DNA of 64,000 bases from Clostridium bornimense (lineage in GTDB: Bacteria > Bacillota > Clostridia > Clostridiales > Clostridiaceae). Each line of letters opens with the position of its first letter. Position 1 is the first letter of the stretch. Below the pieces are notes generated by a model that was not told where the DNA came from, searched no databases, and saw nothing but the letters and a program-made list of their open reading frames with translations. Below are positions 7,291-16,777 of this stretch, piece after piece. Made by a program: the position numbers and the translations under genes. The stretch covers positions 806,001-870,000 of the forward strand of contig NZ_HG917868.1 of assembly GCF_000577895.1 (NCBI RefSeq), in the 5' to 3' direction.

Positions 7291-8655
7291 TTATCTTTTA
7301 AATTTAGTTTGTTTATTTATAATATATTTTGATTTATTACGGTTCCTTTTTTTATTCTTAAATAAGTATACGATACTTATAATTGATATTATTACTACAA
7401 TAGTTAAAATTACTATACTCCATTTTATTATTCTAAACCAACTGTAGTAGGATTCATTTTCAGTTAGAATAGTATCTCTATAAACTGATGAATATACAGG
7501 AATTTCTATAGAGTTTTCTTTTTCATTAATGATGATTGATCCAATAGGGTCTGTATTATTTTTTCTAAAAACATCAGCATCTATGCTATATTTAACAGTA
7601 GTATTTTTTGTATTAAAGTCATTGTTATATATTTCAACATTATCCTTTATATAAAGATCCACATTTTTTGTTTTCTCAGGACCAAAAGTTTTAAAAACTT
7701 TGTACTTTACATCTATTGAACCTACTGATGCATCAGTAGTAAATTCAACAGAATCACTACTATTGAATTTATTGCCAGAATATATAGACTTTTTAGCTTC
7801 ATAAGAGTAATCTATTATTGATTTCATATCGGTAAAAGATGCTTCACTAGAAGGTGCAAAAAGAACAACTCCCAGCATCTTTCGTCCATTTCTTTCAAAT
7901 AATGATGTTAAGCATCTACCAGCTTTATCAGTGAAGCCTGTTTTACTTGCAATGCATGTACTATCTGTAAGATCAGGATAATCTCCATTTATAAATCTAT
8001 TAGTATTTCTTAAACGAACTTCTCCATTTCCAAAGTCATGTACATAAGATGGAATTTTAGATGCAGCTAAGATTTCAGGAACTTTGTAAGCTTCTCTAGC
8101 TAGTAAAGATATATCATAAGCTGTAGTTTGATGATCTGAAGTATTAGTATCTAAACCACTAGCTGTTACAAAGTGAGTGTTCTTCATATTAAGTTCTTTA
8201 GCTTTTTTATTCATCATTTCTATAAATTGTGAAGTATCGCCATTACTTACAGTAGGTATATTAGTAGCGATAGTTTCAGCTATATCATTAGTTGAAGCAA
8301 TTAGTATACAATTTAATGCTTCTTCAGCTGTTAACTTTTGTCCAATTGTTAAATGAGTGTACTCATACAAAGCAGAAGGTTCTTGCTCTAATGTATAAGG
8401 TTCTATTTCTATAGTATCAGTTGGACTTGTATTCTCTGTTAAAATTAAAGCTGTCATAAGTTTTGTTATAGATGCAGGAAAAGCTTTTTCTTCAGCATTT
8501 TTAGAATAAATTACATCTCCAGTATCTACATCTACTGTGATGGCATATTTACTTTCTATTTCAGGATATTTTATAGTATTAGCTTTAGCCTGTATAGGAT
8601 TTAATATAGTAGCAGATACTAAGATAACAGATAATAATATACTTTTTATTTTCAT
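7291..8655 (-). CDS. dacF: D-alanyl-D-alanine carboxypeptidase (DacF/PBP5 type)
   Basis: Low-molecular-weight penicillin-binding protein that trims the terminal D-Ala from peptidoglycan stem peptides outside the membrane. The 454-residue protein has a signal peptide (about residues 1-25, ending AKA). The S11-family catalytic motifs are SITK (Ser62, Lys65), STN (121-123) and KTG (238-240), spaced as in the family. A C-terminal helix near residues 410-435 with a basic tail anchors it. The ATG at 8655 was preferred over one at 8703 because AAAGGTG lies just upstream and the signal peptide begins there. It is a single leftward gene with its own promoter and terminator. Confidence 0.93.
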   Translation of the reverse strand: MKIKSILLSVILVSATILNPIQAKANTIKYPEIESKYAITVDVDTGDVIYSKNAEEKAFPASITKLMTALILTENTSPTDTIEIEPYTLEQEPSALYEYTHLTIGQKLTAEEALNCILIASTNDIAETIATNIPTVSNGDTSQFIEMMNKKAKELNMKNTHFVTASGLDTNTSDHQTTAYDISLLAREAYKVPEILAASKIPSYVHDFGNGEVRLRNTNRFINGDYPDLTDSTCIASKTGFTDKAGRCLTSLFERNGRKMLGVVLFAPSSEASFTDMKSIIDYSYEAKKSIYSGNKFNSSDSVEFTTDASVGSIDVKYKVFKTFGPEKTKNVDLYIKDNVEIYNNDFNTKNTTVKYSIDADVFRKNNTDPIGSIIINEKENSIEIPVYSSVYRDTILTENESYYSWFRIIKWSIVILTIVVIISIISIVYLFKNKKRNRNKSKYIINKQTKFKR

Positions 8656-8693
8656 AATTGTAATCACCTTTTTAATATTAATCGCTATTATAG

Positions 8694-8722
8694 AGTATAA
8701 CATTTACAAAGAATATACTCAA
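8694..8722 (-). promoter_or_regulatory. Promoter of the carboxypeptidase gene
   Basis: On the minus strand TTGAGT (8717-8722) and TATACT (8694-8699) are separated by 17 bp. A TATAAT overlaps further downstream. Confidence 0.6.
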
Positions 8723-8827
8723 ATATTTGTTATATAGTTATAAATGTTTTGAATTTTCCGAAAAATCTTTAAATTCACATAATTATCTGATAAAATATTA
8801 ATAGAGTTTTGTTGGGAGGTTAATGAT

Positions 8828-9226
8828 ATGGAAAGAACGTTAGCATTAGTTAAACCAGATGGGGTAGAAAGATGTTTGATAGGAGAAGTAATTGCTCACT
8901 ATGAAAGAAAGGGGCTTCATATAGCAGATATTAAGATGGTTGTTCCTAGTAGACAATTGGTGGAAGAGCATTATAAAGAACATAAAGGAAAAGATTTTTT
9001 TGATGAGTTAGTAGATTATTTAACCGGGAGAAGTGTAGTAGCAATGATTGTAGAAGGAACTAACGCTGTAAGTGTAGTAAGAAAAGTTAATGGTAATAAA
9101 AATCCATTAGAAGCGGAGTTGGGCAGTATAAGAGGAAAGTATGCTTTTGAAACTACTAAAAACTTAGTTCATGCATCTGATTGTATTGAAACAGCTCAAA
9201 GAGAGATAAATTTATGGTTTCAATAA
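8828..9226 (+). CDS. ndk: Nucleoside diphosphate kinase
   Basis: Transfers the gamma phosphate from ATP to nucleoside diphosphates through a phospho-histidine. The 132 residues are near the normal family length. The N-terminus RTLALVKPDGVER is the standard nucleotide-binding start, and NLVHASD contains the catalytic histidine (His115); most homologues have NLVHGSD. GGGAGG lies before the ATG. It is flanked by a terminator, so it appears to be a single-gene unit. Confidence 0.95.
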   Translation: MERTLALVKPDGVERCLIGEVIAHYERKGLHIADIKMVVPSRQLVEEHYKEHKGKDFFDELVDYLTGRSVVAMIVEGTNAVSVVRKVNGNKNPLEAELGSIRGKYAFETTKNLVHASDCIETAQREINLWFQ

Positions 9227-9241
9227 AATAATAGTAATAAG

Positions 9242-9283
9242 TGGCTGTTTGCATGGGGAAAATAGATTGCGCAGCCATTTTTT
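9242..9283 (+). terminator. Terminator of ndk
   Basis: TGGCTG (9242-9247) pairs with CAGCCA (9272-9277), with further pairing inside, followed by six T residues. Confidence 0.8.
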
Positions 9284-9384
9284 GTTTATAATTGTTATTT
9301 AGTATTATTTTGATTTTAATGTAACATAAAATAAGGAATATCATACTTTAATTATATATAGATTAATGAAATGTAAAAAAATTC

Positions 9385-9413
9385 TTGACTTAAATGTAAA
9401 AAGAAGGTATAAT
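9385..9413 (+). promoter_or_regulatory. Promoter of cymR-cysK
   Basis: TTGACT (9385-9390) and TATAAT (9408-9413) with a 17-bp spacer. Confidence 0.8.
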
Positions 9414-9448
9414 CACATTAAACAAGTAGGAAAAGTAAGAATGAGGTG

Positions 9449-9886
9449 ATGACACTGAAGATTTCAACAAAGGGAATATATGGGTTAAAGGCTTTAATTG
9501 ATTTAGCAATATATTCAAAAGAAGATATCGTGACATTAAAAAGTATCAGTGAGAGACAAAATATTTCTGAAAGATATTTAGAGCAAATTTTTTCTTTGCT
9601 TAGAAAAAGTAAGATAATAGTAGGTAAAAAGGGATCACAAGGTGGATATTCTTTAGATGTAAAACCTGAAGATACAACAATATACACTGTACTTAAAGCA
9701 TTAGAAGGGGACTTTTTACAAATGTCTTCAGTAGAAAGTGATGATAAGCTAGATAAAGTGATTGAAGAATTAGTATGGAATAAGTTAGACGAATCTATAA
9801 CTAATTTTTTAACTAGTATTACATTGCAAGATTTAATAGATGAATATAAAAAGGATGAAAAAGATCCATTTATGTATTATATATAA
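9449..9886 (+). CDS. cymR: Rrf2-family regulator, probably cysteine metabolism repressor CymR
   Basis: A protein of about 145 residues of the Rrf2 family with an N-terminal winged helix (MKISTKGIYGLKALIDLA, then ISERYLEQIFSLLRKS, and KGSQGGYSL in the wing). It lacks the cysteine cluster of IscR-type iron-sulfur sensors. CymR represses cysteine and sulfur genes and uses CysK as co-regulator; cysK lies 55 bp downstream, which supports the name. The start is uncertain. The family N-terminus begins at a CTG (9455) that is well spaced after AGGTGAT, whereas the ATG at 9449 overlaps that site. Confidence 0.85.
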   Translation: MTLKISTKGIYGLKALIDLAIYSKEDIVTLKSISERQNISERYLEQIFSLLRKSKIIVGKKGSQGGYSLDVKPEDTTIYTVLKALEGDFLQMSSVESDDKLDKVIEELVWNKLDESITNFLTSITLQDLIDEYKKDEKDPFMYYI

Positions 9887-9941
9887 TTTTTTTAACTTTA
9901 ATACCTAGTAAAACGATAGAAATAGTAAGGAGAGGATAAAA

Positions 9942-10868
9942 ATGAAGATTTCTAAAAATTATATTGAATTAGTGGGGAAAACACCTTTGTTAGAATTGGG
10001 AAAATACTCAAAAAACAATAAGTTAAATTCTAGAATTATAGCTAAACTAGAAGAATACAATCCAACTGGTAGTGTCAAAGATAGAATAGCATTGGCTATG
10101 GTTGAGGATGCTGAAAAGAAAGGATTACTAAAAGATAATTCAGTGATAATTGAACCAACATCAGGGAATACGGGGATTGGGTTAGCTTTTGTTGGAGCAG
10201 TTAAAGGATATAGAGTTATTCTAACTATGCCTGAAACAATGAGTATTGAAAGAAGAAAAATACTAAAAGCCTATGGTGCAGAATTAGTATTAACTCCAGG
10301 TAGTGAAGGAATGAAGGGAGCGATACAAAAGGCAGAAGAATTAGCAAAAGAGATTCCTAATGCGTTTATACCACAACAATTCACAAATTCTTCAAATCCA
10401 GAGTATCATAAAAAAACTACTGCTGTTGAGATTTGGGAAGACACTGAAGGAAAAGTTGATGTAGTAATAGCTGGCGTAGGTACTGGAGGTACTATTTCAG
10501 GAATAGGGGAATATTTAAAGAGTAAAAATCCAAATATTAAGATCATTGCTGTAGAACCTAAAGATTCACCAGTATTATCAGGAGGTAAACCAGGAGCACA
10601 TAAGATACAGGGAATAGGAGCTGGATTTGTTCCAGATAATTTTTATAAAGATTTTATAGATGAGATAATACAAGTTTCAAATGAAGATTCTTTTAAAACT
10701 GTAAAAGAGTTAGCTAGAACAGAAGGTGTTTTAGCAGGAATATCTTCAGGTGCTGCTTTATATGCAGCAAAACTTGTAGCTGAAAAAGAATTAGGAAAAA
10801 ATATAGTTGTAATTTTACCAGATACAGGACTTAGATATCTTTCTACTCCAGTATTTGATGAAGTGTAA
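9942..10868 (+). CDS. cysK: Cysteine synthase A (O-acetylserine sulfhydrylase)
   Basis: PLP enzyme that makes cysteine from O-acetylserine and sulfide. The 308 residues are standard. The PLP lysine is Lys46 in PTGSVKDRIA, the substrate loop is TSGNTG (73-78), and the phosphate-binding loop GTGGTISG follows near residue 178. The C-terminus GLRYLST matches the family. AAGGAG precedes the ATG. It is co-transcribed with the CymR-type regulator, whose DNA binding is known to depend on CysK in Firmicutes. Confidence 0.95.
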   Translation: MKISKNYIELVGKTPLLELGKYSKNNKLNSRIIAKLEEYNPTGSVKDRIALAMVEDAEKKGLLKDNSVIIEPTSGNTGIGLAFVGAVKGYRVILTMPETMSIERRKILKAYGAELVLTPGSEGMKGAIQKAEELAKEIPNAFIPQQFTNSSNPEYHKKTTAVEIWEDTEGKVDVVIAGVGTGGTISGIGEYLKSKNPNIKIIAVEPKDSPVLSGGKPGAHKIQGIGAGFVPDNFYKDFIDEIIQVSNEDSFKTVKELARTEGVLAGISSGAALYAAKLVAEKELGKNIVVILPDTGLRYLSTPVFDEV

Positions 10869-10887
10869 AATTTTATAAAAAAAGTTG

Positions 10888-10915
10888 TTGACAAAATAAA
10901 AGATAGGAATATAAT
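10888..10915 (+). promoter_or_regulatory. Promoter of the trp operon leader
   Basis: TTGACA (10888-10893) and TATAAT (10910-10915) with a 16-bp spacer. Confidence 0.8.
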
Positions 10916-10921
10916 GGAATT

Positions 10922-11197
10922 AAGAAAAACGAATTAAATCTATGAGTAAGAGGAGTAGATTAAGAATTAATTTTTAGAGAGTCGATGGTTGGTGTAAATC
11001 GATATTTAATCTTTATTGAATGGACTTACGAGAGGAAACTGAAATTCTAGTAGAAAAGTAGGGGACACGGCTTCCACCGTTAACAGGATAGGGTATGTTA
11101 GTACCTAAAAAGAGATATGAATATGTTGAAACATATTTGTAATAGAGGTGGCACCGCGATTTCAAGCCCTCTACGCTTAGGCGTAGAGGGCTTTTTT
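10922..11197 (+). promoter_or_regulatory. T-box riboswitch, tryptophan specifier
   Basis: The T-box sequence AGGTGGCACCGCG lies at 11146-11158. A 12-bp terminator stem (11165-11176 with 11181-11192) and a T-run follow. The stem I specifier region reads TTGAATGGACTTACG, where the codon TGG (11021-11023) would pair with uncharged tRNA-Trp. This fits the downstream trp genes. Binding of uncharged tRNA favours the antiterminator and read-through. Confidence 0.93.
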
Positions 11198-11224
11198 GTT
11201 TATAAAAGAAAAGGGGGCAAGAAA

Positions 11225-12601
11225 ATGGAAATAGAAGTTTTGTTTTTAGGAAAAGATAAAAAATTATCATATAAGTTATTAAATGGGGATGAGGAGACAC
11301 CAATAACATTGTTCAAGAGACTGAAAGGACAAAATAAAATGATACTTGAAAGTGCACTAGGTGGAAGATATTCGATATTAGTTACTGATCCTTATAAAAA
11401 AGTTAAAAGTTACGGAAATAAAATAGAAGTTATTTACAAAGAAAAAGAAGAAATTTTAGAAAAAGATATATTAGCATTTTTAAAAGAAGAAATAGAATTT
11501 GAAGTTGAGAGTTATGAAAAATTTCCTTTCTTGGGAGGGGCTTTAGGATATATAGGCTATGATGAGAAAGCTACCTATGAAAAGGTACAATTTGAGAATC
11601 CTGATACACTTGGAGTACCAAAGTCATATTTGATGTTCTATAAAAAATTTATTATATTCGATCATCACTTCAATAATTATTATTTATGTTTAGTAACAGA
11701 TGTAAATCAAGATGTAACAGATGAGGATTTCAATTTTGTTAGTAGCGATAAAATTTATAAGGAAAAGGAATTTATTAAGGAACAAAATGATTTCACTACA
11801 AATATGACTAAAGATTCATTTAAGAATATGGTAACTAAATGTAAAGAATATATAGTTCGTGGAGATGTATTTCAAGTTGTTCCTTCACAAAGAATAACAA
11901 AAAAATATGTAAAAGATGAATTTAGTATATATAGAAAATTAAGAAGAACAAATCCTTCACCATATATGTTTTATATGGATTTTGGAGATTTTAAAATAGC
12001 AGGATCATCACCAGAACGGTTAGTAAAGGTTATTGATGGAGTAGTTAGTACTAATCCTATTGCTGGGACAAGACCAAGAGGAAATACTCCCGAAGAAGAT
12101 TTGAAATTAGAAGAAGAATTAAAAAATGATGAGAAGGAAAGAGCAGAACATTTAATGCTAGTAGATTTAGGTAGAAATGATATTGGAAAGATATCAGATA
12201 TAGGAACTGTAGAAGTAAATAAATTTATGGTTATTGAAAAATATAAAAGAGTAATGCACTTAGTATCTGAAGTAAAAGGAAAATTGAAAAAAGATATATC
12301 AAAGTTAGAAGCACTTAAAAGTATAATGCCAGCTGGAACGTTAAGTGGAGCACCAAAGGTAAGAGCTATGGAGATCATAGAAGAGTTAGAACCTTGTGCT
12401 AGACGAATTTATGGTGGAGCTATAGGATATTTTTCTAATGGTGGAGATTTTGATACTTGCATTGCAATAAGAACAATTATTTTTAAAGATGGACTTGCTC
12501 ATGTTCAAGGGGGAGCAGGCATTGTATATGATTCCAATGAAGAAAAAGAATATGAAGAATCAATTAATAAAGCAAGAGCGCTTTTGGAGGTAATAGAATG
12601 A
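11225..12601 (+). CDS. trpE: Anthranilate synthase component I
   Basis: First enzyme of tryptophan synthesis; it converts chorismate to anthranilate with ammonia from the TrpG subunit. The protein has 458 residues. The chorismate-binding C-terminal half is visible in VFQVVPSQR, FKIAGSSPERLV, NPIAGTRPRG, the stretch HLMLVDLGRND, and near the end GGAGIVYDS. The ATG at 11225 was chosen because GGGGGCAAGAAA precedes it and it lies after the T-box terminator; an in-frame ATG at 11117 is inside the leader. It overlaps trpG by four bases. Confidence 0.96.
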   Translation: MEIEVLFLGKDKKLSYKLLNGDEETPITLFKRLKGQNKMILESALGGRYSILVTDPYKKVKSYGNKIEVIYKEKEEILEKDILAFLKEEIEFEVESYEKFPFLGGALGYIGYDEKATYEKVQFENPDTLGVPKSYLMFYKKFIIFDHHFNNYYLCLVTDVNQDVTDEDFNFVSSDKIYKEKEFIKEQNDFTTNMTKDSFKNMVTKCKEYIVRGDVFQVVPSQRITKKYVKDEFSIYRKLRRTNPSPYMFYMDFGDFKIAGSSPERLVKVIDGVVSTNPIAGTRPRGNTPEEDLKLEEELKNDEKERAEHLMLVDLGRNDIGKISDIGTVEVNKFMVIEKYKRVMHLVSEVKGKLKKDISKLEALKSIMPAGTLSGAPKVRAMEIIEELEPCARRIYGGAIGYFSNGGDFDTCIAIRTIIFKDGLAHVQGGAGIVYDSNEEKEYEESINKARALLEVIE

Positions 12602-13167
12602 TTTTAATTATAGATAATTATGATTCATTTACTTACAATGTTTATCAATATGTAGGGGAAATATATAAAGATATTATGGTTAAAAGAAATGATGAGATTA
12701 CTTTAGAGGAAATAAAAGAACTAAAACCAGAGGGTATAATAATTTCACCTGGACCTAAAAGACCAGAAGATAGTGGAGTTTCTTTAGAGGTTTTAAGAAA
12801 TATAAAGGATATTCCTATTTTAGGTATTTGTTTAGGTCATGAAGCTATAGGATATGTTAATGGCGGAGAGATAGTGGAAGCACAAAAAATAATGCATGGT
12901 AAAACATCACTTATTAATCATGATGGTAAAGGATTATTTAAAGGATTACCCAATCCATTAAGAGTTATGAGATATCATTCATTAGTAGTTAAAGATGATA
13001 AGTTAGAAGGTTTAAATGTAACTAGTAGAAGTTTAGATGACAATGAAATAATGTCAGTTTCTTCAGAAGATGGAATGATAATGGGAGTTCAATTTCATCC
13101 AGAATCAATATTTACTGAAGAGGGAAAGAAAATTATTAAAAATTATATAGAGATAGTTAGGGGGTAA
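12598..13167 (+). CDS. trpG: Anthranilate synthase component II (glutamine amidotransferase)
   Basis: Class I glutamine amidotransferase that supplies ammonia to TrpE. In its 189 residues the catalytic Cys78 lies in LGICLGHEAIG; most homologues have CLGHQ, so the Glu is slightly unusual. The His/Glu pair is in QFHPES near residue 170. The oxyanion segment SPGPKRPEDSG has lysine and arginine where PGP-[GA]-P is usual. The ATGA overlap with trpE implies coupled translation. It could also serve p-aminobenzoate synthesis, as in many Firmicutes; that is inference. Confidence 0.95.
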   Translation: MILIIDNYDSFTYNVYQYVGEIYKDIMVKRNDEITLEEIKELKPEGIIISPGPKRPEDSGVSLEVLRNIKDIPILGICLGHEAIGYVNGGEIVEAQKIMHGKTSLINHDGKGLFKGLPNPLRVMRYHSLVVKDDKLEGLNVTSRSLDDNEIMSVSSEDGMIMGVQFHPESIFTEEGKKIIKNYIEIVRG

Positions 13168-13172
13168 AGGAA

Positions 13173-14204
13173 ATGGAATTTAAAGATAGTTTATTAAAGT
13201 TATGCAATAAGGAAGATTTAACTGATGATGAGACTTATGAAGTAGGAAGATTCATTTTTAGTGGTGATGCTACTGAATCAGAGATAGCAGGAGGACTTTT
13301 AGCACTTAAGACAAAAGGGGAAAAAGTAAATGAAATAGCATATATAGCTAAGGCGATAAAAGATTATGCGCCAAAGTTTAATTATAAGCACAAAAATTTA
13401 TTGGATAATTGTGGTACTGGTGGAGATGGTGCTAATACTTTTAATATTTCAACAACAGTTTCGTTTGTATTAGCAGCGCTTGGAGCAAAAGTAGCAAAGC
13501 ATGGAAATAGAGCAATATCATCTAAGAGCGGATCTTCAGATGTGTTAACTGAATTAGGAGTTAAAATTGATTTAGATAATGAAGCAATGGAAAAGATATT
13601 AGAAGAAATAGGAATAGTGTTTATTTTTGCTCCTAATGTTCATAAAAAGATGAAGTACGTCATGCCAGTAAGAAGAGCATTAAAAATACCAACAGTATTA
13701 AATCTTATAGGACCATTAACAAATCCATTTGATTTAAATGGACAACTTTTGGGGGTACCAAGAAAAGAATATGTAGGAAAAATGGCAGAGGCACTAAAGA
13801 TTTTAGGAAGAGAAAATGCAGTAGTTATTAATGGTGATAATAAAGTTGATGAAGCAATATTAACAGGAATAAATTATATATCTATATTAAAAAATGGTGA
13901 GATAGAAAATATTGAAGTAAAAGCAAGTGATTATGGAATTAAAGAAGTTTCATTAGAGGAAATAAAAGGTGGTACACCAAATGAAAATGCAGAAATACTA
14001 AAAGCTGTATTAAAAGGAGAAGAAGGACCTCATAGAGAAGTTGTAGTATTTAATGCAGCATTAGGACTTATAGCTTGTGGAATAACTGATACTATAGAAG
14101 AAGGAATTGAACTTAGTAAAAAGGCACTAGATACGGGAATAGCATATGAAAAATTAGAACAACTAATTGAAAGGAGCAATAACGTTGGAAGCAATATTAG
14201 ATAA
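13173..14204 (+). CDS. trpD: Anthranilate phosphoribosyltransferase
   Basis: Attaches phosphoribosyl pyrophosphate to anthranilate. The 343 residues include the PRPP-binding loop CGTGGDGANTFNIST, the segment KHGNRAISSKSGSSDVL, and NLIGPLTNP, all diagnostic for TrpD. GGGG before the ATG and a 5-bp gap from trpG place it in the same operon. Its 3' end overlaps trpC by 20 bp. Confidence 0.96.
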   Translation: MEFKDSLLKLCNKEDLTDDETYEVGRFIFSGDATESEIAGGLLALKTKGEKVNEIAYIAKAIKDYAPKFNYKHKNLLDNCGTGGDGANTFNISTTVSFVLAALGAKVAKHGNRAISSKSGSSDVLTELGVKIDLDNEAMEKILEEIGIVFIFAPNVHKKMKYVMPVRRALKIPTVLNLIGPLTNPFDLNGQLLGVPRKEYVGKMAEALKILGRENAVVINGDNKVDEAILTGINYISILKNGEIENIEVKASDYGIKEVSLEEIKGGTPNENAEILKAVLKGEEGPHREVVVFNAALGLIACGITDTIEEGIELSKKALDTGIAYEKLEQLIERSNNVGSNIR

Positions 14205-14952
14205 GATTATAAAAGAAAAGGAGAAAAGACTACCATCATTAAAGGAAGAAGCAAAAAATATTAATGATGTAGTAATGAAAAAAATATCATTTCTTAATGT
14301 ATTAGAACAATCTGATGATGTTGTTATAATTGGAGAATTTAAGAGAGCATCTCCATCTAAAGGAGATATAAATATTTGCAATCCAGAAGATAAGATACCT
14401 TATTATGAAAAAGCAGGTTGTGGATGTGTATCAATTCTTACTGAAGAAAAGTTTTTTAAAGGAAACTTTAGTGATTTGAAACGTGGAAGAGAATTGATAG
14501 ATATACCAATATTATGTAAAGATTTTATTATAGATAAATGTCAAATTGATTTAGCAAAGGCCAATGGTGCTAATGTAATATTATTAATATTCAAGATTTT
14601 AGATGATGATAAGTTTAAAGAATTATATGAATATGCAGTATCTAAGGGATTAGAAGTATTATGTGAAACTGCCGATGAAAAAGAGGTAGGAAGAGCTTTG
14701 AAATTTAATGTTCCTATTATAGGAATTAATAATAGAAATCTTAATAATTTCAACGTATCTTTCGAAAAGTTAGAAAGACTAGTAAAATATGCCAAGAGTG
14801 GTGGAGCATATATAGTCAGTGAAAGTGGAGTAAAAACAGCAGAAGACATAAAAAGGATAAGAGAACTTGGATGTAGTGCTGTTTTAATTGGAGAAACTTT
14901 TATGAAATCAGAAAATGTTGTTGAAACTATCAGCAATATAAGAGGTTATTAA
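14185..14952 (+). CDS. trpC: Indole-3-glycerol phosphate synthase
   Basis: Closes the indole ring of the pathway; TIM barrel of 255 residues. The catalytic region GEFKRASPSKGDI, the CKDF segment and the phosphate-binding end SESGVKT ... AVLIGETFMKS match the family. The TTG at 14185 was preferred because AAGGAG lies 8 bases upstream and the family N-terminus LDKIIKEKEKRL follows; an earlier in-frame TTG at 14167 has no such site. It overlaps trpD. Confidence 0.95.
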   Translation: MEAILDKIIKEKEKRLPSLKEEAKNINDVVMKKISFLNVLEQSDDVVIIGEFKRASPSKGDINICNPEDKIPYYEKAGCGCVSILTEEKFFKGNFSDLKRGRELIDIPILCKDFIIDKCQIDLAKANGANVILLIFKILDDDKFKELYEYAVSKGLEVLCETADEKEVGRALKFNVPIIGINNRNLNNFNVSFEKLERLVKYAKSGGAYIVSESGVKTAEDIKRIRELGCSAVLIGETFMKSENVVETISNIRGY

Positions 14953-15573
14953 ATGAAAATTAAGATATGTGGAATAAAGGAAAAAGAACATGTAGCTTTG
15001 TTAGAGGAATTGAAGGTAGATTATGTTGGATTTGTTTTTTGCGATAGTAAAAGAAAAATTACTATAGAAAAAGCTAAAGAAATTTCTTGTGACTATAAAA
15101 ATATAAAGAAAGTTGGAGTATTCCAGAATAATTCCAAAGAATTTATCTTAAAAGCCTATAATGAAGTTGGTTTAGATTTTGTGCAATTGCATGGTAATGA
15201 ACCTGTAGAATTTGTAGAAAATTTACAGATTCCAGTTATTAAAGCTTTCAATTTGAGAGATAAAGATTCTATAAATAAAATAACACAATATAAGAATATT
15301 GCTAATTTAGCAGGATATTTAGTCGATGGAGCTAAAGGTGGAAGTGGAGAAGTATTTCAATGGAATTGGTTAAAAGAATTAAGTGATGATATAAGAGAAA
15401 AACTATTTTTAGCAGGTGGTATTAATGAAGAAAATTTAGAAAAAGCTATGCAAGAAGTTAAGCCTAAAGTTATTGATTTATCATCATATTTGGAAGTAAA
15501 TGGAGTTAAATCTTCTCAAAAAATTAAAAGATTTATGAATAAAGTAAAAGAATTAAAAGAGAGGGGCTATTAA
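14953..15573 (+). CDS. trpF: Phosphoribosylanthranilate isomerase
   Basis: Amadori rearrangement step of tryptophan synthesis; 206-residue TIM barrel. The N-terminus KIKICGIKE carries the catalytic Cys, and [14 protein letters not shown] carries the catalytic Asp. VQLHGNEP and LAGGINEEN are further family motifs. The ATG immediately follows the trpC stop codon, so the pair is translationally coupled. Confidence 0.95.
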   Translation: MKIKICGIKEKEHVALLEELKVDYVGFVFCDSKRKITIEKAKEISCDYKNIKKVGVFQNNSKEFILKAYNEVGLDFVQLHGNEPVEFVENLQIPVIKAFNLRDKDSINKITQYKNIANLAGYLVDGAKGGSGEVFQWNWLKELSDDIREKLFLAGGINEENLEKAMQEVKPKVIDLSSYLEVNGVKSSQKIKRFMNKVKELKERGY

Positions 15574-15574
15574 T

Positions 15575-16777
15575 ATGAGTAATTATTGCTATCCAGATAA
15601 AAGTGGATATTTTGGAGAATTTGGTGGGAGGTTCGTACCAGAAACATTAGTAGGTGAAGTTAAGAGATTAAAAGATTTTTATGATGAAATGAAAGAAGAT
15701 GAAGGATTTAAAAAGGAAGTAGAATATTACTTCAAGGAATATGTAGGAAGAGAATCTCCTTTAACATTTTGCGCTAATTTAACTAAAAAGTTTGATGGGG
15801 TAAAGTTTTATTTAAAAAGAGAAGATTTAAATCATACAGGATCTCATAAAATTAATAATGCATTGGCACAAGCTATTCTTTGTAAGAGAATGGGGAAAAA
15901 TAAAATTGTTGCAGAAACTGGAGCAGGACAACATGGAGTAGCAGCAGCAACAGCAGCAGCATTATTAAATCTTGAATGTATAGTATTTATGGGAGAAGTT
16001 GATGTAGAAAGACAAAAACTTAATGTTTTTAGAATGAAATTATTAGGTGCTAAAGTAGTGTCAGTAAGTAAAGGAAATGGAACATTAAAAGATGCTGTTA
16101 ATGAAGCATTAAAATATTGGACTGAACATTGTAATGACACTCACTATTTAATAGGATCTGCTTTAGGACCACATCCATTTCCTGAAATGGTTAGAGATTT
16201 TCAAAGTGTAATAGGAAAAGAAACTAAAAAACAAATAATGAAGAAGGAAAACAGGCTTCCTGATGCAATAGTATCTTGTGTTGGAGGAGGAAGTAATGCA
16301 ATAGGAATGTTTTATCCATTTATAGAAGATACTTCTGTAAAGTTATATGGAGCAGAAGCTGGTGGATTAGGTGTAAATACAGGAGAGCACGCAGCTACAT
16401 TAGCAGAAGGTACTAAAGGAATATTGCATGGTTCTAAAATGTATCTTCTTCAAGATGAAAATGGACAAGTTAAAGAGCCGTATTCTATATCAGCTGGATT
16501 AGATTATCCAGGTGTAGGACCAGAACATTGTATGTTAAGAGATACAAAGAGAGCAATATATGAACCAATAAATGATGATGAGGCATTAGAGGCTTTTGAA
16601 ATATTAACTAGAGAAGAGGGGATTATACCTGCTATAGAATCTGCACATGCTGTAGCATTGGCATTTAAAATTGCAAAGAGGATGAAGAAAGATGAAATTA
16701 TAGTAATTAACTTATCTGGTAGAGGAGATAAAGATGTTGAGAGAATAGGAGTGATTTTAGGTGACAAATATAATTAA
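15575..16777 (+). CDS. trpB: Tryptophan synthase beta subunit
   Basis: PLP enzyme condensing indole with serine; 400 residues. The PLP lysine lies in the family signature [16 protein letters not shown] near residue 90, followed by [15 protein letters not shown]. The glycine loop [10 protein letters not shown] binds the cofactor phosphate. It is the TrpB1 type, consistent with the adjacent trpA, with which it forms the channelled complex. It overlaps trpA by 17 bp. Confidence 0.97.
   Translation: MSNYCYPDKSGYFGEFGGRFVPETLVGEVKRLKDFYDEMKEDEGFKKEVEYYFKEYVGRESPLTFCANLTKKFDGVKFYLKREDLNHTGSHKINNALAQAILCKRMGKNKIVAETGAGQHGVAAATAAALLNLECIVFMGEVDVERQKLNVFRMKLLGAKVVSVSKGNGTLKDAVNEALKYWTEHCNDTHYLIGSALGPHPFPEMVRDFQSVIGKETKKQIMKKENRLPDAIVSCVGGGSNAIGMFYPFIEDTSVKLYGAEAGGLGVNTGEHAATLAEGTKGILHGSKMYLLQDENGQVKEPYSISAGLDYPGVGPEHCMLRDTKRAIYEPINDDEALEAFEILTREEGIIPAIESAHAVALAFKIAKRMKKDEIIVINLSGRGDKDVERIGVILGDKYN

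Noticed and set aside
7193-7447. Small plus-strand gene opposite the end of the carboxypeptidase gene
   Set aside because: It starts in the heptamer array of element A, has no ribosome binding site, and is the reverse reading of a C-terminal membrane segment.
11117-11224. N-terminal extension or leader peptide of trpE
   Set aside because: The in-frame ATG at 11117 lies within the T-box antiterminator/terminator region, and the extension passes through the terminator stem. The ATG at 11225 has the ribosome binding site.
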